NCBI GenBank assembly: GCA_958295955.1
Contig: OY282420.1
Span: 3,858,435-3,922,434, forward strand
Length of the DNA: 64,000 nucleotides
From: an uncultured Bryobacterales bacterium
Lineage (GTDB): Bacteria > Acidobacteriota > Terriglobia > Bryobacterales > UBA6623
Direction: 5' to 3'
Part shown: positions 1 to 9,772 of the stretch, one piece after another
Position numbering within the stretch: the first letter of the stretch is position 1
Layout: every line of letters begins with the position of its first letter
Notes under the pieces: generated by a model
Seen by the model: the letters and a program-made list of their open reading frames with translations, nothing else
Database searches by the model: none
Told to the model about the DNA's origin: nothing
Position numbers and translations under genes: made by a program

Positions 1-1
1 G

Positions 2-1990
2 CGCCTCGATTGGGACCAAGAATTCCGCGCCGCGCTCGAGAGCTACGCCGCGGCCGAAGACTTGGCCTCCACCTCGGCGGGGCACGCCAAAGACGTTTAC
101 AGGACCAAGGCAAAACATTATTTCGACAAGCTGACGCTCTGGCTGCAAGAACGCATGAGGGACGCTTTCAAGGCGACTTGGCGCGGACAATCCCAAGCGC
201 TCGCCGCGTGGGCCAAGGGCAAGTCGATCCGGGCGCTGTCGGGCATCGCGCCCCATGAGCGCATCAACTTCCGCGATCTGGTCAACACCGTCGCCGGCAT
301 TTGCCTGGGCTCCCATTTCCAGGATCTGGCGCCCGAATATCCTTCCTTCTCCGTGCTCATCACCGGGGCCAACCGCCGCCAGGCCGCGCAGGACGCGCTG
401 GGGGCCGTCTGCGGCCAGACCCGCACCCGGCAGGCAACGGCCGTGCTCGACGCGCTGGAGTTGCTCGACGGGGACCGCCTCGACCCCGCCAAGTCGCGGT
501 ATGCCCGGCACATCCTCGGCCTGTTCGCAGAGAAAGGCCGCGGGCAAGTGGTCAACCGCTCCGAGTTGATCCACGACGACAGGGGCGTGGAATACATGGA
601 CAAAGACCGGCAACGCCTGGAGCCCGAATGGGTTGCCGTCGTTCTGGCGGCGCTGGTCTGGTCCGGCGATCTGGTCCTCGCCGTTCCGGGCGATAAGTTC
701 GACGCCTCCGCGCTGCCGCGGTTGGCCGGGATGTCGGTCGGCGAGCTCGTGCAGTTCAAGCACGTCGAACCGCCCAAGGACTGGGACCTGCCGGCGCTCA
801 AGGCGCTGTTCGCATTGCTCGGCCTCGCGCCCGGCATGGCGCAACTGATTACCCAGGGCAAGGCTGCGCCTGTCCAGGATTTGCAGAAGGCCGTCTCGCA
901 AGCGGTGGAAAAGCTGGCGCGCGCGCAGCAAAGCCTGCAAAGCGGCCTGCCCTTCTGGGACGGCAGACTGCTTGCAGAGGACGAAACCCAAAAACTCCGC
1001 GCCCTGCTCGACGAGACCAAGACCTTTCTGGAATCGCTGCAACCCTACAACTCTCCGGGCAAGTTCAAGAGCTTCCGTTACGGCGCCCAAGACGTGGCCG
1101 GCCGCGCGAAAGGTCTCGCTGCCCTGAAGACGGTCGAATCGCTGCGAGAGTTGGCGGCGGACCTCGGCCCCTCCGCCGCGTTCCTTTCCACTGCCGAAGC
1201 GGTGCTGCCCGCGAACCATGAATGGACGGACAAGGTAAAGACCGCGCGCGGCGAGGTTCTCGCCCGGCTCGCAGACCCGGACAAGCGCGGCGCAGACGGC
1301 CTCGGGCAGCAACTCCGGCGTAAGCTGACCGCTCTCAAGAAAGACTATGCGCGGGTCTATCTGGCGCTGCACGCCAAGGCGCGGTTGGGCGTGGACGCCG
1401 ACAGGCGCAAGGCCCGGCTCGCGCGGGACGAGCGGCTCCAGACGCTGCGCAAGCTGTCCGCTATCGAGTTGATGCCCCGCAATCGCCTGCTCGAGTGGCA
1501 GGATCGCCTGGCCGGGTTGAAGAGTTGCTTTGCGCTCACGGAACCGGAGATGCGAGTCTCTCCCGTCTGCGCGCACTGCGGCTTCAAGCCCGGCGCCGAG
1601 CCGGCCGAGGCGGCCGCCGACCCGGACACCCTGGACAACATGCTCGATACCCTCGTGGAGGACTGGACGCGGATGCTGCTGGCCAATCTGAGGGCCCCGG
1701 CCGCCCGGGAGAATCTCAACCTGCTCAAACCCGATGACCGAGAACTGGTGAGCGGCTTCATCGCCAAGCGGGCGCTGCCGAACAATCCCGACCGGGACTT
1801 CATCCATGCCCTGGGCGAGGCGCTTTCCACTCTGCAGAAGGTTCCCGTCACCGCCGAGGCGCTGCGCCAAGCTCTGCTCGAGGACGGCTCGCCGGCGACA
1901 CCCGAGGAAATGAAGCAGCGCTTCGAGCGGTACCTGGAAACGCTGCTCAAAGGCAAGGAACCCGACAAGGCGAGGATCGTAGTTGAATAG
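2..1990 (+). CDS. DUF6079 family ATPase, PglY/BrxC-like (C-terminal part, cut by left edge)
   Basis: The reading frame is open from base 2 to the stop at 1990, so the N-terminus, where the P-loop ATPase domain of this family sits, lies outside the window. The visible 662 residues match my memory of DUF6079 proteins (usually about 1200 aa): an [10 protein letters not shown] segment, then NRSELI, then [20 protein letters not shown], then [12 protein letters not shown] Cys pair (CAHCGF, 1569-1586) lies near the C-terminus. DUF6079 proteins are large ATPases that travel with PglZ-type phosphatases and DNA methyltransferases in BREX-like phage-defence loci, and both partners follow here on the same strand. 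I infer the ATPase component of that complex. There is no catalytic motif in view, so the family call rests on C-terminal sequence and context. Confidence 0.72.
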   Translation, partial: RLDWDQEFRAALESYAAAEDLASTSAGHAKDVYRTKAKHYFDKLTLWLQERMRDAFKATWRGQSQALAAWAKGKSIRALSGIAPHERINFRDLVNTVAGICLGSHFQDLAPEYPSFSVLITGANRRQAAQDALGAVCGQTRTRQATAVLDALELLDGDRLDPAKSRYARHILGLFAEKGRGQVVNRSELIHDDRGVEYMDKDRQRLEPEWVAVVLAALVWSGDLVLAVPGDKFDASALPRLAGMSVGELVQFKHVEPPKDWDLPALKALFALLGLAPGMAQLITQGKAAPVQDLQKAVSQAVEKLARAQQSLQSGLPFWDGRLLAEDETQKLRALLDETKTFLESLQPYNSPGKFKSFRYGAQDVAGRAKGLAALKTVESLRELAADLGPSAAFLSTAEAVLPANHEWTDKVKTARGEVLARLADPDKRGADGLGQQLRRKLTALKKDYARVYLALHAKARLGVDADRRKARLARDERLQTLRKLSAIELMPRNRLLEWQDRLAGLKSCFALTEPEMRVSPVCAHCGFKPGAEPAEAAADPDTLDNMLDTLVEDWTRMLLANLRAPAARENLNLLKPDDRELVSGFIAKRALPNNPDRDFIHALGEALSTLQKVPVTAEALRQALLEDGSPATPEEMKQRFERYLETLLKGKEPDKARIVVE

Positions 1991-1993
1991 TCG

Positions 1994-2010
1994 CGGGCGC
2001 TTTGCGCCCG
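1994..2010. terminator. Short GC hairpin after the DUF6079 gene
   Basis: A perfect 7-bp inverted repeat (CGGGCGC / GCGCCCG) with a TTT loop begins 4 bases past the stop codon. No T-tract follows, so it may be a weak or Rho-assisted terminator, or an mRNA-stabilising stem between the ATPase gene and the gene starting at 2117. Confidence 0.35.
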
Positions 2011-2116
2011 GTGGCGGGGCGCGGGTCAAAAAACAATCCCCCCGCACGTGCATTGCGGCCTGGAAGGACTCGGAACCCGTGATTCCGAACCCGTAAGAGA
2101 CAATGTGAACTGAACG

Positions 2117-4219
2117 ATGACCCGGGAAGAGCTTGTCCATCGCCTGAAAAAGTACGAGTGGGCGGATATCGAGTGCAAGGAGGCTCGCAACTCCGTACCC
2201 AAGACGGCGTACAAGACGGTTGCCGCATTTGCCAACACTGCCGGCGGGCGGCTTGTGTTCGGCATCCGCGACCGCGCCGGCGCCCTCGAGATTGCCGGCG
2301 TCAGCGAGGTGGACAAGGTACAGAACGAGTTTCTGAGCACGCTCCGATCGGGGCAAAAGATGAGCCGCTCCATCGACGTAACCGAGGACGCGGTGGAAGC
2401 CGACGGCAAGACGCTGCTGGTCTTCCATATACCGGAGTCCCCGCGAAACGAGAAACCGGTCTATCTCGACGGCGACATCCGCCAATCGTTCATCCGGCGC
2501 GGGGCCGGCGACGAACGTTGCACCCGGGCGGAGATCGAGCGGTTTCTCCGGGATGCTGCCGACGATCCGTACGACAGCCAAATTATCGACGGATTGAGCG
2601 CCGAGGAGTTTTACGATGCCGTGTCCGTGCATTGGTATCGGCGCATGTTCGACGAGCACAACCCCGGCCGGAGACGAACGCTCACCGACCGCGAGTTTCT
2701 GAACGAATGGGGACTCGTCGCCGAGCATGGAGACCGCCTCGCGCCCACGCGGGCGGGCGTCCTTCTCTTCGGCGAACCGCGCTGCGTTCACCAAGTGCTT
2801 TCGCGCCCCGTTGTGGACTGCCGGTTCATTGATTCCGCCTTCGACGATTGGACGCCGGATAGACGTTGGAGCGACAGGATCGTGATCGAGGAGAATCTGA
2901 TTTATGCATGGCTGGATCTCTCCCAGCGCTATACGAACCACGCCGAACGCCCGTTTCGCATGGACCCGGAGACGCTCCTGCGCGACGACAGCCCGCCCGA
3001 TTACATTTCGTTTCGGGAGGCGGCCGTCAACCTGCTCATCCATCAGGACTACAGCGACCACGGCCGCATGGCGACGATCCGCTTCTTTCGCGACCGAACC
3101 CTGTTCTGGAACCCGGGCGACGCCTTCGCCACAACCGATGAACTCCTGGAGCCCACCGAGAAGGAGGTCCGCAACCCGGCGATCATTACCGCTTTCCGGC
3201 GCATCGGCTTAAGCGAGCAGGCAGGTACGGGTATGCGCGCGATTTTTCGCAACTGGCAGCGGCTCGGCCACGTTCCGCCTGTGATCGAGAACGACAAGGC
3301 GAAGAAGACATTCGAACTCCGTCTCCTGCGCGAGAAATTGATCGGCGAAGAGCAACGGCGGTTGCAAGTCCAACTCGGCGTGAGCCTCGACGAGATGCAG
3401 GCGCGCCTCTTCGCTTTCGCCTGCCGGCAAGGCGGCGTCTCGCTCATGGATGCAAAGGCGGTTACGGGTTGGGCGAGACCGCAGGCTCGAAAGGTTCTGG
3501 AGGCGCTCGTAGCGCAGAGTCTTCTGCAGCCGCTCGATGAGGACGGGATGCGGTACGGCCTCGCCGATCGTCTCGCGGACCGCCCGGACAACGAGTTGCT
3601 CGGTCACTCGGAAAGCGACCAAGCCGGAGACCAAGCCGGAGACCAAGCCGGCGACCAAGTTAGAGACCAAGTTAGAGACCAAGTTAGAGACCAAGTTGGA
3701 GACCAAGTTAGAGACCAAGTTGGAGACCAAGCCAAGGATCGAGCAACGTCTCAAGTCACTGAAACTATTGATCCGGCAGTAGCCGACGACCAAATCGACG
3801 ACCAAATCAGAGACCAAGTTAGAGACCAAGTTGGAGACCAAGTTGGAGACCAAGTTGGAGACCAAGTTGGAGACCAAGCCGGCGATCGAGTTTCAGATCA
3901 GGTTCAAGCTCCGGCGGGCTTGTCCCCTGCGCAAGTCGAGATGCTGAGCAGACTTTCGCCGATCCAATGGCGGGTCGTCGAGCTTTGCGCCGCGCCGCTC
4001 CGCGTGACCGAAATCATGGCCGCGCTCGGCGCCGTCAACCGCACCCACTTCAGGAAACGACGCCTGGAGCCGCTGATTCTGGCCGGCATCGTACGCATGA
4101 CGAACCCGGACAAGCCGCGGGCGCCGGACCAACAGTATGTGCTGACTAGCGCCGGGACCGCGCTCAAGGCGGCGCGCAGCGGCAAGAGTGGAGGGAGCGA
4201 GAGTCGTGGCCAAGAGTGA
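2117..4219 (+). CDS. AlbA_2 (Schlafen-like) DNA-binding / ATP-binding protein with DQV repeat region
   Basis: A 700-residue protein. Residues ~1-140 form an AlbA_2/Schlafen-type domain (IECKEA near the start, then NTAGGRLVFGI). The middle contains FREAAVNLLIHQDYSDHGR (~295-315) and a GTGM stretch, as in AlbA_2 proteins with a C-terminal ATP-binding 'putative transcriptional regulator' module. Residues ~500-596 are a low-complexity run of the tetrapeptide (G/R)DQV/A, encoded by 12-bp repeats. The last ~100 residues (SPIQWRVVELC…VNRTHFRKRRLEPLI) resemble a winged helix. The family is common in defence and toxin-antitoxin neighbourhoods, where members act as regulators or nucleic-acid-binding effectors. 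The gene lies 126 bp after the ATPase and overlaps the methyltransferase gene. I infer a regulator or effector of this island. Confidence 0.75.
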   Translation: MTREELVHRLKKYEWADIECKEARNSVPKTAYKTVAAFANTAGGRLVFGIRDRAGALEIAGVSEVDKVQNEFLSTLRSGQKMSRSIDVTEDAVEADGKTLLVFHIPESPRNEKPVYLDGDIRQSFIRRGAGDERCTRAEIERFLRDAADDPYDSQIIDGLSAEEFYDAVSVHWYRRMFDEHNPGRRRTLTDREFLNEWGLVAEHGDRLAPTRAGVLLFGEPRCVHQVLSRPVVDCRFIDSAFDDWTPDRRWSDRIVIEENLIYAWLDLSQRYTNHAERPFRMDPETLLRDDSPPDYISFREAAVNLLIHQDYSDHGRMATIRFFRDRTLFWNPGDAFATTDELLEPTEKEVRNPAIITAFRRIGLSEQAGTGMRAIFRNWQRLGHVPPVIENDKAKKTFELRLLREKLIGEEQRRLQVQLGVSLDEMQARLFAFACRQGGVSLMDAKAVTGWARPQARKVLEALVAQSLLQPLDEDGMRYGLADRLADRPDNELLGHSESDQAGDQAGDQAGDQVRDQVRDQVRDQVGDQVRDQVGDQAKDRATSQVTETIDPAVADDQIDDQIRDQVRDQVGDQVGDQVGDQVGDQAGDRVSDQVQAPAGLSPAQVEMLSRLSPIQWRVVELCAAPLRVTEIMAALGAVNRTHFRKRRLEPLILAGIVRMTNPDKPRAPDQQYVLTSAGTALKAARSGKSGGSESRGQE
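3616..3905 (+). repeat. 12-bp in-frame tandem repeat, two blocks, encoding (G/R)DQ(V/A)
   Basis: Two blocks (about 3616-3733 and 3787-3905) of the unit GACCAAGTTGGA or close variants (GACCAAGTTAGA, GACCAAGCCGGA) are separated by about 50 bp of diverged sequence. The 12-bp period keeps the frame, so copy-number changes would lengthen or shorten a hydrophilic linker between the ATPase-like core and the C-terminal winged helix without truncating the protein. Confidence 0.9.
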
Positions 4220-7001
4220 CGCGGCGGCGGGGCTGTTCCCGGCGCCTGCCGCGCAAGAGGACTCGGGGCCGGTCGAATGCCTGGGTATGACCTTCGCATC
4301 CGACGAGGAGCGGCGGAAGCATTTTCTGCAGCGGCTGAAGGAAAAGCTGCCCGAGTTGCGGCAGCGGCCCGACTTCCCGACGGGCAACGACGAGGACATT
4401 CTGCGGCTGTCCGACCCGCCCTACTACACCGCTTGCCCCAACCCGTTCCTGGCCGAGTTCGTCGCGCATTACGGCAAACCCTACGACCCCGAAGAACCGT
4501 ACCGCCGCGAACCGTTCGCCGTCGATGTCAGCGAAGGCAAGACGGACCCGCTCTACAAGGCGCACGGCTACCACACCAAGGTTCCCCATCGGGCGATCGT
4601 GCCCTCCATCCTGCACTACACCGAGCCGGGCGACATCGTGCTGGACGGCTTCTGCGGTTCGGGCATGACCGGCGTGGCCGCGCAGTGGTGCGGCGCGGCG
4701 CCGGCGGCATACCGCCTGGAAATCGAGCGCCGCCGGCAGGAGGAAGGGCGCAAGGCGCCGCAGTGGGGCGCGCGCCGCGCGATCCTGGGCGACCTTTCGC
4801 CCGCCGCAACCTTCATCGCCGCCAACTACAACATCCCCTTCGACGCCGCCGCCTTCGCCGAAGCGGCCCGCAAGCTCCTCGACGACGTGGAGAACGAGAT
4901 CGGCTGGATGTACGAGACGCTGCACGCGGACGGGAAGACCAAAGGGCGGATCGACTACACCGTTTGGAGCGAGGTGTTTTCGTGCCCGGAGTGCGCGGGC
5001 GAGGTGGTGTTCATGCGGGAAGCCCTCGATAGAGCGAGCGGCGGCATCAGGGACGAGTTCCCCTGCCCGGAGTGCCGGGTGACCCTCGCCAAGCGGCGGC
5101 TGAACCGGCTGTATGTCTCCGAATACGACGCCGGCATCGGCAAGACCGTCAGAACCACGAAGCGGGTTCCGGTTTTCATCGTCTATACGGTAGAGGGAAC
5201 CCGGTATCGGAAGAATTTGGACGCCGGCGACCGCGAGGCGCTCCGCCGGATCGCAGCCCTGGACCGTCCTCCCGAACTGCCGTTGGACAGGATGATGCAT
5301 ACGCCGGAAGGCACGGACAACTGGGGAGATAAATACAGGCCGGGCGTTGCCGGGTTCTCGCACGTCCACCACCTGTTTCTTCCGCGGGCCGCGCATGCTT
5401 TGGCCGCGATGTGGCGTCGTGCGCAAGCCTGCCCCGACTCGCGAACCAAGAATGTTCTGTTGTTCTTCGTGGAACAAGCTATTTGGAACTTGGCCTTTTT
5501 GAACCGGTTTCGGCCAACCGGATACTCACAGGTCAATCAATACATGGCGGGCACTATCGCTGTTCTATCGCAGCATGCCGAATGCTCTCCGCATTACATA
5601 CTCAACGGCAAGCTCAAGCGGCTCGCCAAAGCTTTCGCGCCGCCGCCGGCGCAAGACGCGATGGCGGCTGTGACCATCGGCGATTGCGCCCGGATTGCGG
5701 CGCCCGACAACTCCATCGACTATGTGTTCACGGACCCGCCGTTCGGCCACAACTTGGCGTATGGCGAACTCAACTTCATCAACGAGGCTTTCCTGCGGGT
5801 CTTCACGAAGCTTGCCCCCGAAGCCATAGTCAGCCGCACGCAGCGGAAAGACCTTGGCGCGTACCAGCGACTGATGCAGCGGTGTTTCGAGAACTACTAC
5901 CGCGTCTTGAAACCCGGCCGTTGGATGACGATCGTCTTCCACAACTCCAAGAACGCGGTGTGGAACGCCATCCAGGAGGCATTGTTATCCGTGGGTTTCG
6001 TCGTTGCCGACGTCCGCATCCTGGACAAAAAATCGGGCACGTTCAATCAGGTGAATGCAGGCGGCGCGGTCAAGCAGGACCTGGTTATCTCCGCCTACAA
6101 GCCCAACGACGGGCTCGAGGAACGCTTCAAGCTGACCGCCGGAACGGAAGCCGGCGTCTGGGACTTCGTGCGCACGCACCTGCGGCAGCTTCCGGCGTTC
6201 GTGGTCAAAGAGGGCAAGGCCGAGGTCATTGCCGAGCGCCGCAACTACCTGCTCTTCGACCGCATGGTGGCCTTCCACGTGCAGCGCGGCGTGATGGTGC
6301 CCCTCTCCGCGGCGGAGTTTTACGAGGGGCTCGCGCAGCGCTTCTCCGAACGCGACGGCATGTTCTTCCTGACCGAGCAGGTTGCCGAGTACGACCGCAA
6401 GCGCATGAAGGCCAAAGAAGTGCTGCAACTGGAGATCTTCGTCAAAGACGAGGAGACGGCACTCCAGTGGCTGAAGCAGTCCCTGGCCAAGAAGCCGCAG
6501 ACCTTCCAGGAAATCCACCCGCAGTTCATCAAGGAGATCGGCGGCTGGCAGAAGCACGAGAAAACTCTGGAGCTTGCCCTGCTGCTGGAACAGAATTTCC
6601 TGTGCTACGACGGCGCGGGTGAAGTCCCCGGCCGGGTTCACAGCTACCTTTCGACCAACTTCAAGGAGTTGCGCAAACTGCCCAAGGACGATGCGGCGCT
6701 GCGGACCAAGGCCAAGAACCGCTGGTACGCGCCCGACCCGAGCAAGGCCGCCGACCTGGAGCGGCTGCGGGAGCGCGCTTTGCTGCGCGAGTTCGAGGAG
6801 TACCGCAAATCCGAGAAGAGGCGCCTGCGGGTGTTCCGCCTGGAAGCCGTCCGCGCCGGCTTCCGGCAGGCTTGGCGGGAGAGCGACTACGCCACGGTCA
6901 TCGCCGTAGCCCGCAAAATCCCCGAAACGATCCTGCAGGAAGACCCCAAGCTGCTGATGTGGTACGACCAGGCAATCACGCGAATGGAAAACAAGTTATG
7001 A
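4206..7001 (+). CDS. DNA methyltransferase (N4/N6 amino type, zinc-ribbon insert), PglX-position
   Basis: A 931-aa protein. The SAM-binding motif I (VLDGFCGSGMTG) is near residue 145 and the catalytic motif IV (FTDPPFGHN) near 510, so this is a DNA amino-methyltransferase with motif I first. Two CPEC pairs (~259 and ~286) form a probable zinc ribbon between them. The last ~250 residues are charged and helical and carry no known motif. The GTG at 4206 is chosen because GGAGGGAG sits just upstream; an earlier in-frame GTG at 4188 is possible. The gene overlaps the preceding gene by 14 bp and the next by ATGA. In BREX-like loci the methyltransferase marks self DNA and is needed for defence. The exact subfamily (DUF1156/PglXI-like) is inferred. 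Confidence 0.82.
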   Translation: MAKSDAAAGLFPAPAAQEDSGPVECLGMTFASDEERRKHFLQRLKEKLPELRQRPDFPTGNDEDILRLSDPPYYTACPNPFLAEFVAHYGKPYDPEEPYRREPFAVDVSEGKTDPLYKAHGYHTKVPHRAIVPSILHYTEPGDIVLDGFCGSGMTGVAAQWCGAAPAAYRLEIERRRQEEGRKAPQWGARRAILGDLSPAATFIAANYNIPFDAAAFAEAARKLLDDVENEIGWMYETLHADGKTKGRIDYTVWSEVFSCPECAGEVVFMREALDRASGGIRDEFPCPECRVTLAKRRLNRLYVSEYDAGIGKTVRTTKRVPVFIVYTVEGTRYRKNLDAGDREALRRIAALDRPPELPLDRMMHTPEGTDNWGDKYRPGVAGFSHVHHLFLPRAAHALAAMWRRAQACPDSRTKNVLLFFVEQAIWNLAFLNRFRPTGYSQVNQYMAGTIAVLSQHAECSPHYILNGKLKRLAKAFAPPPAQDAMAAVTIGDCARIAAPDNSIDYVFTDPPFGHNLAYGELNFINEAFLRVFTKLAPEAIVSRTQRKDLGAYQRLMQRCFENYYRVLKPGRWMTIVFHNSKNAVWNAIQEALLSVGFVVADVRILDKKSGTFNQVNAGGAVKQDLVISAYKPNDGLEERFKLTAGTEAGVWDFVRTHLRQLPAFVVKEGKAEVIAERRNYLLFDRMVAFHVQRGVMVPLSAAEFYEGLAQRFSERDGMFFLTEQVAEYDRKRMKAKEVLQLEIFVKDEETALQWLKQSLAKKPQTFQEIHPQFIKEIGGWQKHEKTLELALLLEQNFLCYDGAGEVPGRVHSYLSTNFKELRKLPKDDAALRTKAKNRWYAPDPSKAADLERLRERALLREFEEYRKSEKRRLRVFRLEAVRAGFRQAWRESDYATVIAVARKIPETILQEDPKLLMWYDQAITRMENKL

Positions 7002-9772
7002 CAGAACGAAGATGGAACGGCGCGCGGTGGTGGAAATTCGATTTTCACACGCATACACCGGCATCCAACGATTACGGCAAAGGGCCGCAGCAGAAGGAGC
7101 TTCGGAAACGGAAGCCTAAAGAATGGCTGCTTGACTACATGCGCGCCGAGATTGATTGCGTTGCGGTCACGGACCACAACACCGGGAAGTGGGTCGATCT
7201 TGTCAAGGAGGCGCTCCGCGAACTCGAGTTGGAGAAGCCGGAGGGTTTCAGACCACTCCACGTTTTCCCGGGCGTGGAACTTTCGGTCAATGGCGGAGTC
7301 CATTTGCTTGCGATTTTCGATCCTTCGAAGACATCTGCGGACATTGAGGCCCTGCGCGGCGCAGTTGGGTATCAAGGAACGCCGGGGTGGAGCGACGGCG
7401 TCACAGGTAAATCGTTCGTCGATGTAGCCAACGAAGTTGTTGCAGCCGGGGGAGTTGCGATTCCCGCCCACGTGGATAAGGACAACGGGCTTTTTCTTCG
7501 GCTGCAGGGGATTACTTTGCGGCAGGCGTTGGGCTGTAAGAATATCTTCGCCATGGAGCTGATAGCCCCGGATTCTCGAAAGCCGCAACTCTACATTAAC
7601 AATAAGAATAAGTTGAACTGGACCGAAATTATTGGGTCGGATAGTCATCATCCTTCGGGTGAGGATGGACAGAACTATCCCGGCAGCCGGTTCACCTGGG
7701 TCAAGATGGGATATCCCAATATCGAGGGGTTGCGTCTTGCCCTGCGCGACGGATATCTTTCCGTTCGAAGGTCTGACCGAGGGGATGGTAATCCGAACGA
7801 ACATGCGGATATGGTTATCGAGAGCATTAGCGTTTCCAAGGCACGCTATATTGGACGCACAAGAAGCTTCGAGCAAACGTTCAACCCTTGGCTCAATGCC
7901 ATCATTGGAGGCAGGGGCACGGGCAAATCGACCCTTGTTGAGTTCCTGCGCCTTGTTTTGCGGAGGCAGGAAGAAATACCGAACGATTTGCAAGCGGAGT
8001 TTGGTAAATATCGGTGTCTTGACACGGATACAGAAGACGGTGGGTTGCTGACGGACCAAGCCATCATCAGGGCAGTTTACCGAAAAAACGATTCCCTGTT
8101 TCGTATCCAATGGAGTCCTTCCGGTGACCTTAAACCCATCGAACAAGAGTTCGATGGAACATGGCAGCCAGCGGAAGGCGACATCCGGCAACGGTTCCCC
8201 GTGCGGATCTACAGTCAGAAACAAGTGTTCCAACTCGCGAAAACGCCGCTTGCGTTGCTCAAGGTTATCGATGAAGCCCCGGATGTCAAACGGCATTCCT
8301 GGTCTGAAAAATGGAAAGAGGAGGAAAGCCGCTTCCTATCTCTGCGCGCCCAGATCAGGGAGATAAATGCCGGCCTTGCCGACGAGCCGCATTTTCGCGG
8401 CTATCTCGAAGACTTGAAACGAAAACTGGCTGTTTTCGAACAGGCGGGACATGCCAATGTTCTGAAAATGTTCCAAAGACGCAGCCGGCAGCAGCGGGAT
8501 GTCGAAGCATGGGAGAAAAGCTGGGCCGGCGCGGGAAATCAGTTGCGGAAAGCCGCGGCTGCAATCGTCCCGGATATCCTGGACGGAACATCCTTCGATT
8601 TTGATTCGACAGCAGACAAGGAATTGAAGGACTATGCCGCTGAGGCGCGCAACAGCCTGGATGAGATATGTAAAAAGCTTGAAGCCCTTGCGGCGCAAGC
8701 GGATGAAGCTGCCGCCGAATGGCGAAAAAACAGGGATGGGTCGTCCTGGGAACGGAATGTCGATGCCGCTCTGCAAGCGTATGAGAACCTGCAAGACAAT
8801 CTGGCCCGCGAGAGGGTCGGCGATCCCGCGGCCTACGGCCAACTCGTACAGAGCCGGCAGAACATCGAGCAACGGCTGAAGGAGCTGTACGGGCGCAGAA
8901 AACAGGTCGATGAACTGAAAAAGAAATCAAAGGAACAGTTACAGAAACTGACGGGAATCCGCCGGGAGTTAACCGAGGGACGAAGGAAATTTCTTGACAG
9001 AGTCCTGAAAGCGAACCGGTATGTTCGGATACGGGTTGTGCCTTACGGCGCACGCGAGACTGTCGAAAGCGAGTTCCGCCGGTTGATCCAAATAGGGGAA
9101 GGTGGGTTCGAAAAGGACATCGGGTCGCCGGACGGCGAAGGGTTGCTCGGCAAACTTTATGCGAGTGGCGACGGCGCCAAAAATATCGAACGGAATCTTG
9201 TGGGTATCAAGGATAGCATCAAACAAATTGCCTCGAACCGGCACGATCCGGCAACCGTGGGGGACAAACGTTTCGCAGCCCGCATCGGCAAACTCCCGCC
9301 CGAAGCCCTTGACCGCCTCGACTTGTGGTTTCCGGAAGATTCGTTGGAGGTGCGGTACAGCGCAGCGGGCGACGGACGGCATCTTCAACCGATACGGGAA
9401 GGTTCGCCCGGTCAGAAAACGGCTGCGCTCCTGGCTTTTCTGCTTTCCTATGGGGAGGAACCGTTGATTCTGGACCAGCCGGAAGACGATTTGGACAACC
9501 GCCTGATCTACGACCTGATCGTAACTCAGTTGCGGGAGGTGAAACGTCGGCGTCAGGTCATCGTCGTCACGCACAACGCGAATATCGTCGTCAATGGCGA
9601 CGCCGAATTGGTAGCGGCGCTCGGTGCGCGTGGCAGAGAGACGCAACAAGAATGCGCAGGAAGCCTGCAAGAAAAACAGGTTCGAGACACAATTTGCGCA
9701 ATCATGGAGGGCGGGCGCAAAGCCTTCGACGAGCGTTACCGCCGCATTGCGCTTGAGGAACACCATGTTTGA
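6998..9772 (+). CDS. TrlF-type PHP domain + SMC-like AAA ATPase
   Basis: A 924-aa protein whose ATG overlaps the methyltransferase stop (ATGA). The N-terminus is a PHP phosphoesterase/nuclease-like domain: FDFHTHT (~14), TDHN (~56), GVEL (~93) and GSDSHH (~212), the metal-binding His/Asp series. An SMC/RecN-like ATPase follows: Walker A GGRGTGKST (~303), a long charged coiled-coil-rich centre (~440-720), a Walker B-like LILDQPEDDLDN (~820) and the H-loop VTHNAN (~856). This is the layout of TrlF family proteins, thought to be DNA-sensing or DNA-cleaving ATPases in defence loci. The gene is visibly less GC-rich than its neighbours, which suggests a separate origin. It occupies the place where BREX-3 normally carries its helicase. 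Confidence 0.85.
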   Translation: MTERRWNGARWWKFDFHTHTPASNDYGKGPQQKELRKRKPKEWLLDYMRAEIDCVAVTDHNTGKWVDLVKEALRELELEKPEGFRPLHVFPGVELSVNGGVHLLAIFDPSKTSADIEALRGAVGYQGTPGWSDGVTGKSFVDVANEVVAAGGVAIPAHVDKDNGLFLRLQGITLRQALGCKNIFAMELIAPDSRKPQLYINNKNKLNWTEIIGSDSHHPSGEDGQNYPGSRFTWVKMGYPNIEGLRLALRDGYLSVRRSDRGDGNPNEHADMVIESISVSKARYIGRTRSFEQTFNPWLNAIIGGRGTGKSTLVEFLRLVLRRQEEIPNDLQAEFGKYRCLDTDTEDGGLLTDQAIIRAVYRKNDSLFRIQWSPSGDLKPIEQEFDGTWQPAEGDIRQRFPVRIYSQKQVFQLAKTPLALLKVIDEAPDVKRHSWSEKWKEEESRFLSLRAQIREINAGLADEPHFRGYLEDLKRKLAVFEQAGHANVLKMFQRRSRQQRDVEAWEKSWAGAGNQLRKAAAAIVPDILDGTSFDFDSTADKELKDYAAEARNSLDEICKKLEALAAQADEAAAEWRKNRDGSSWERNVDAALQAYENLQDNLARERVGDPAAYGQLVQSRQNIEQRLKELYGRRKQVDELKKKSKEQLQKLTGIRRELTEGRRKFLDRVLKANRYVRIRVVPYGARETVESEFRRLIQIGEGGFEKDIGSPDGEGLLGKLYASGDGAKNIERNLVGIKDSIKQIASNRHDPATVGDKRFAARIGKLPPEALDRLDLWFPEDSLEVRYSAAGDGRHLQPIREGSPGQKTAALLAFLLSYGEEPLILDQPEDDLDNRLIYDLIVTQLREVKRRRQVIVVTHNANIVVNGDAELVAALGARGRETQQECAGSLQEKQVRDTICAIMEGGRKAFDERYRRIALEEHHV

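Noticed and set aside
1991-2116. Riboswitch or small RNA in the gap after the DUF6079 gene
   Set aside because: Only one 7-bp hairpin is visible and no conserved aptamer sequence was recognised.
4164-5477. A 437-residue minus-strand frame under the first methyltransferase
   Set aside because: It is antisense to motif I and the zinc ribbon region of a well-supported gene and shows no recognisable domain.
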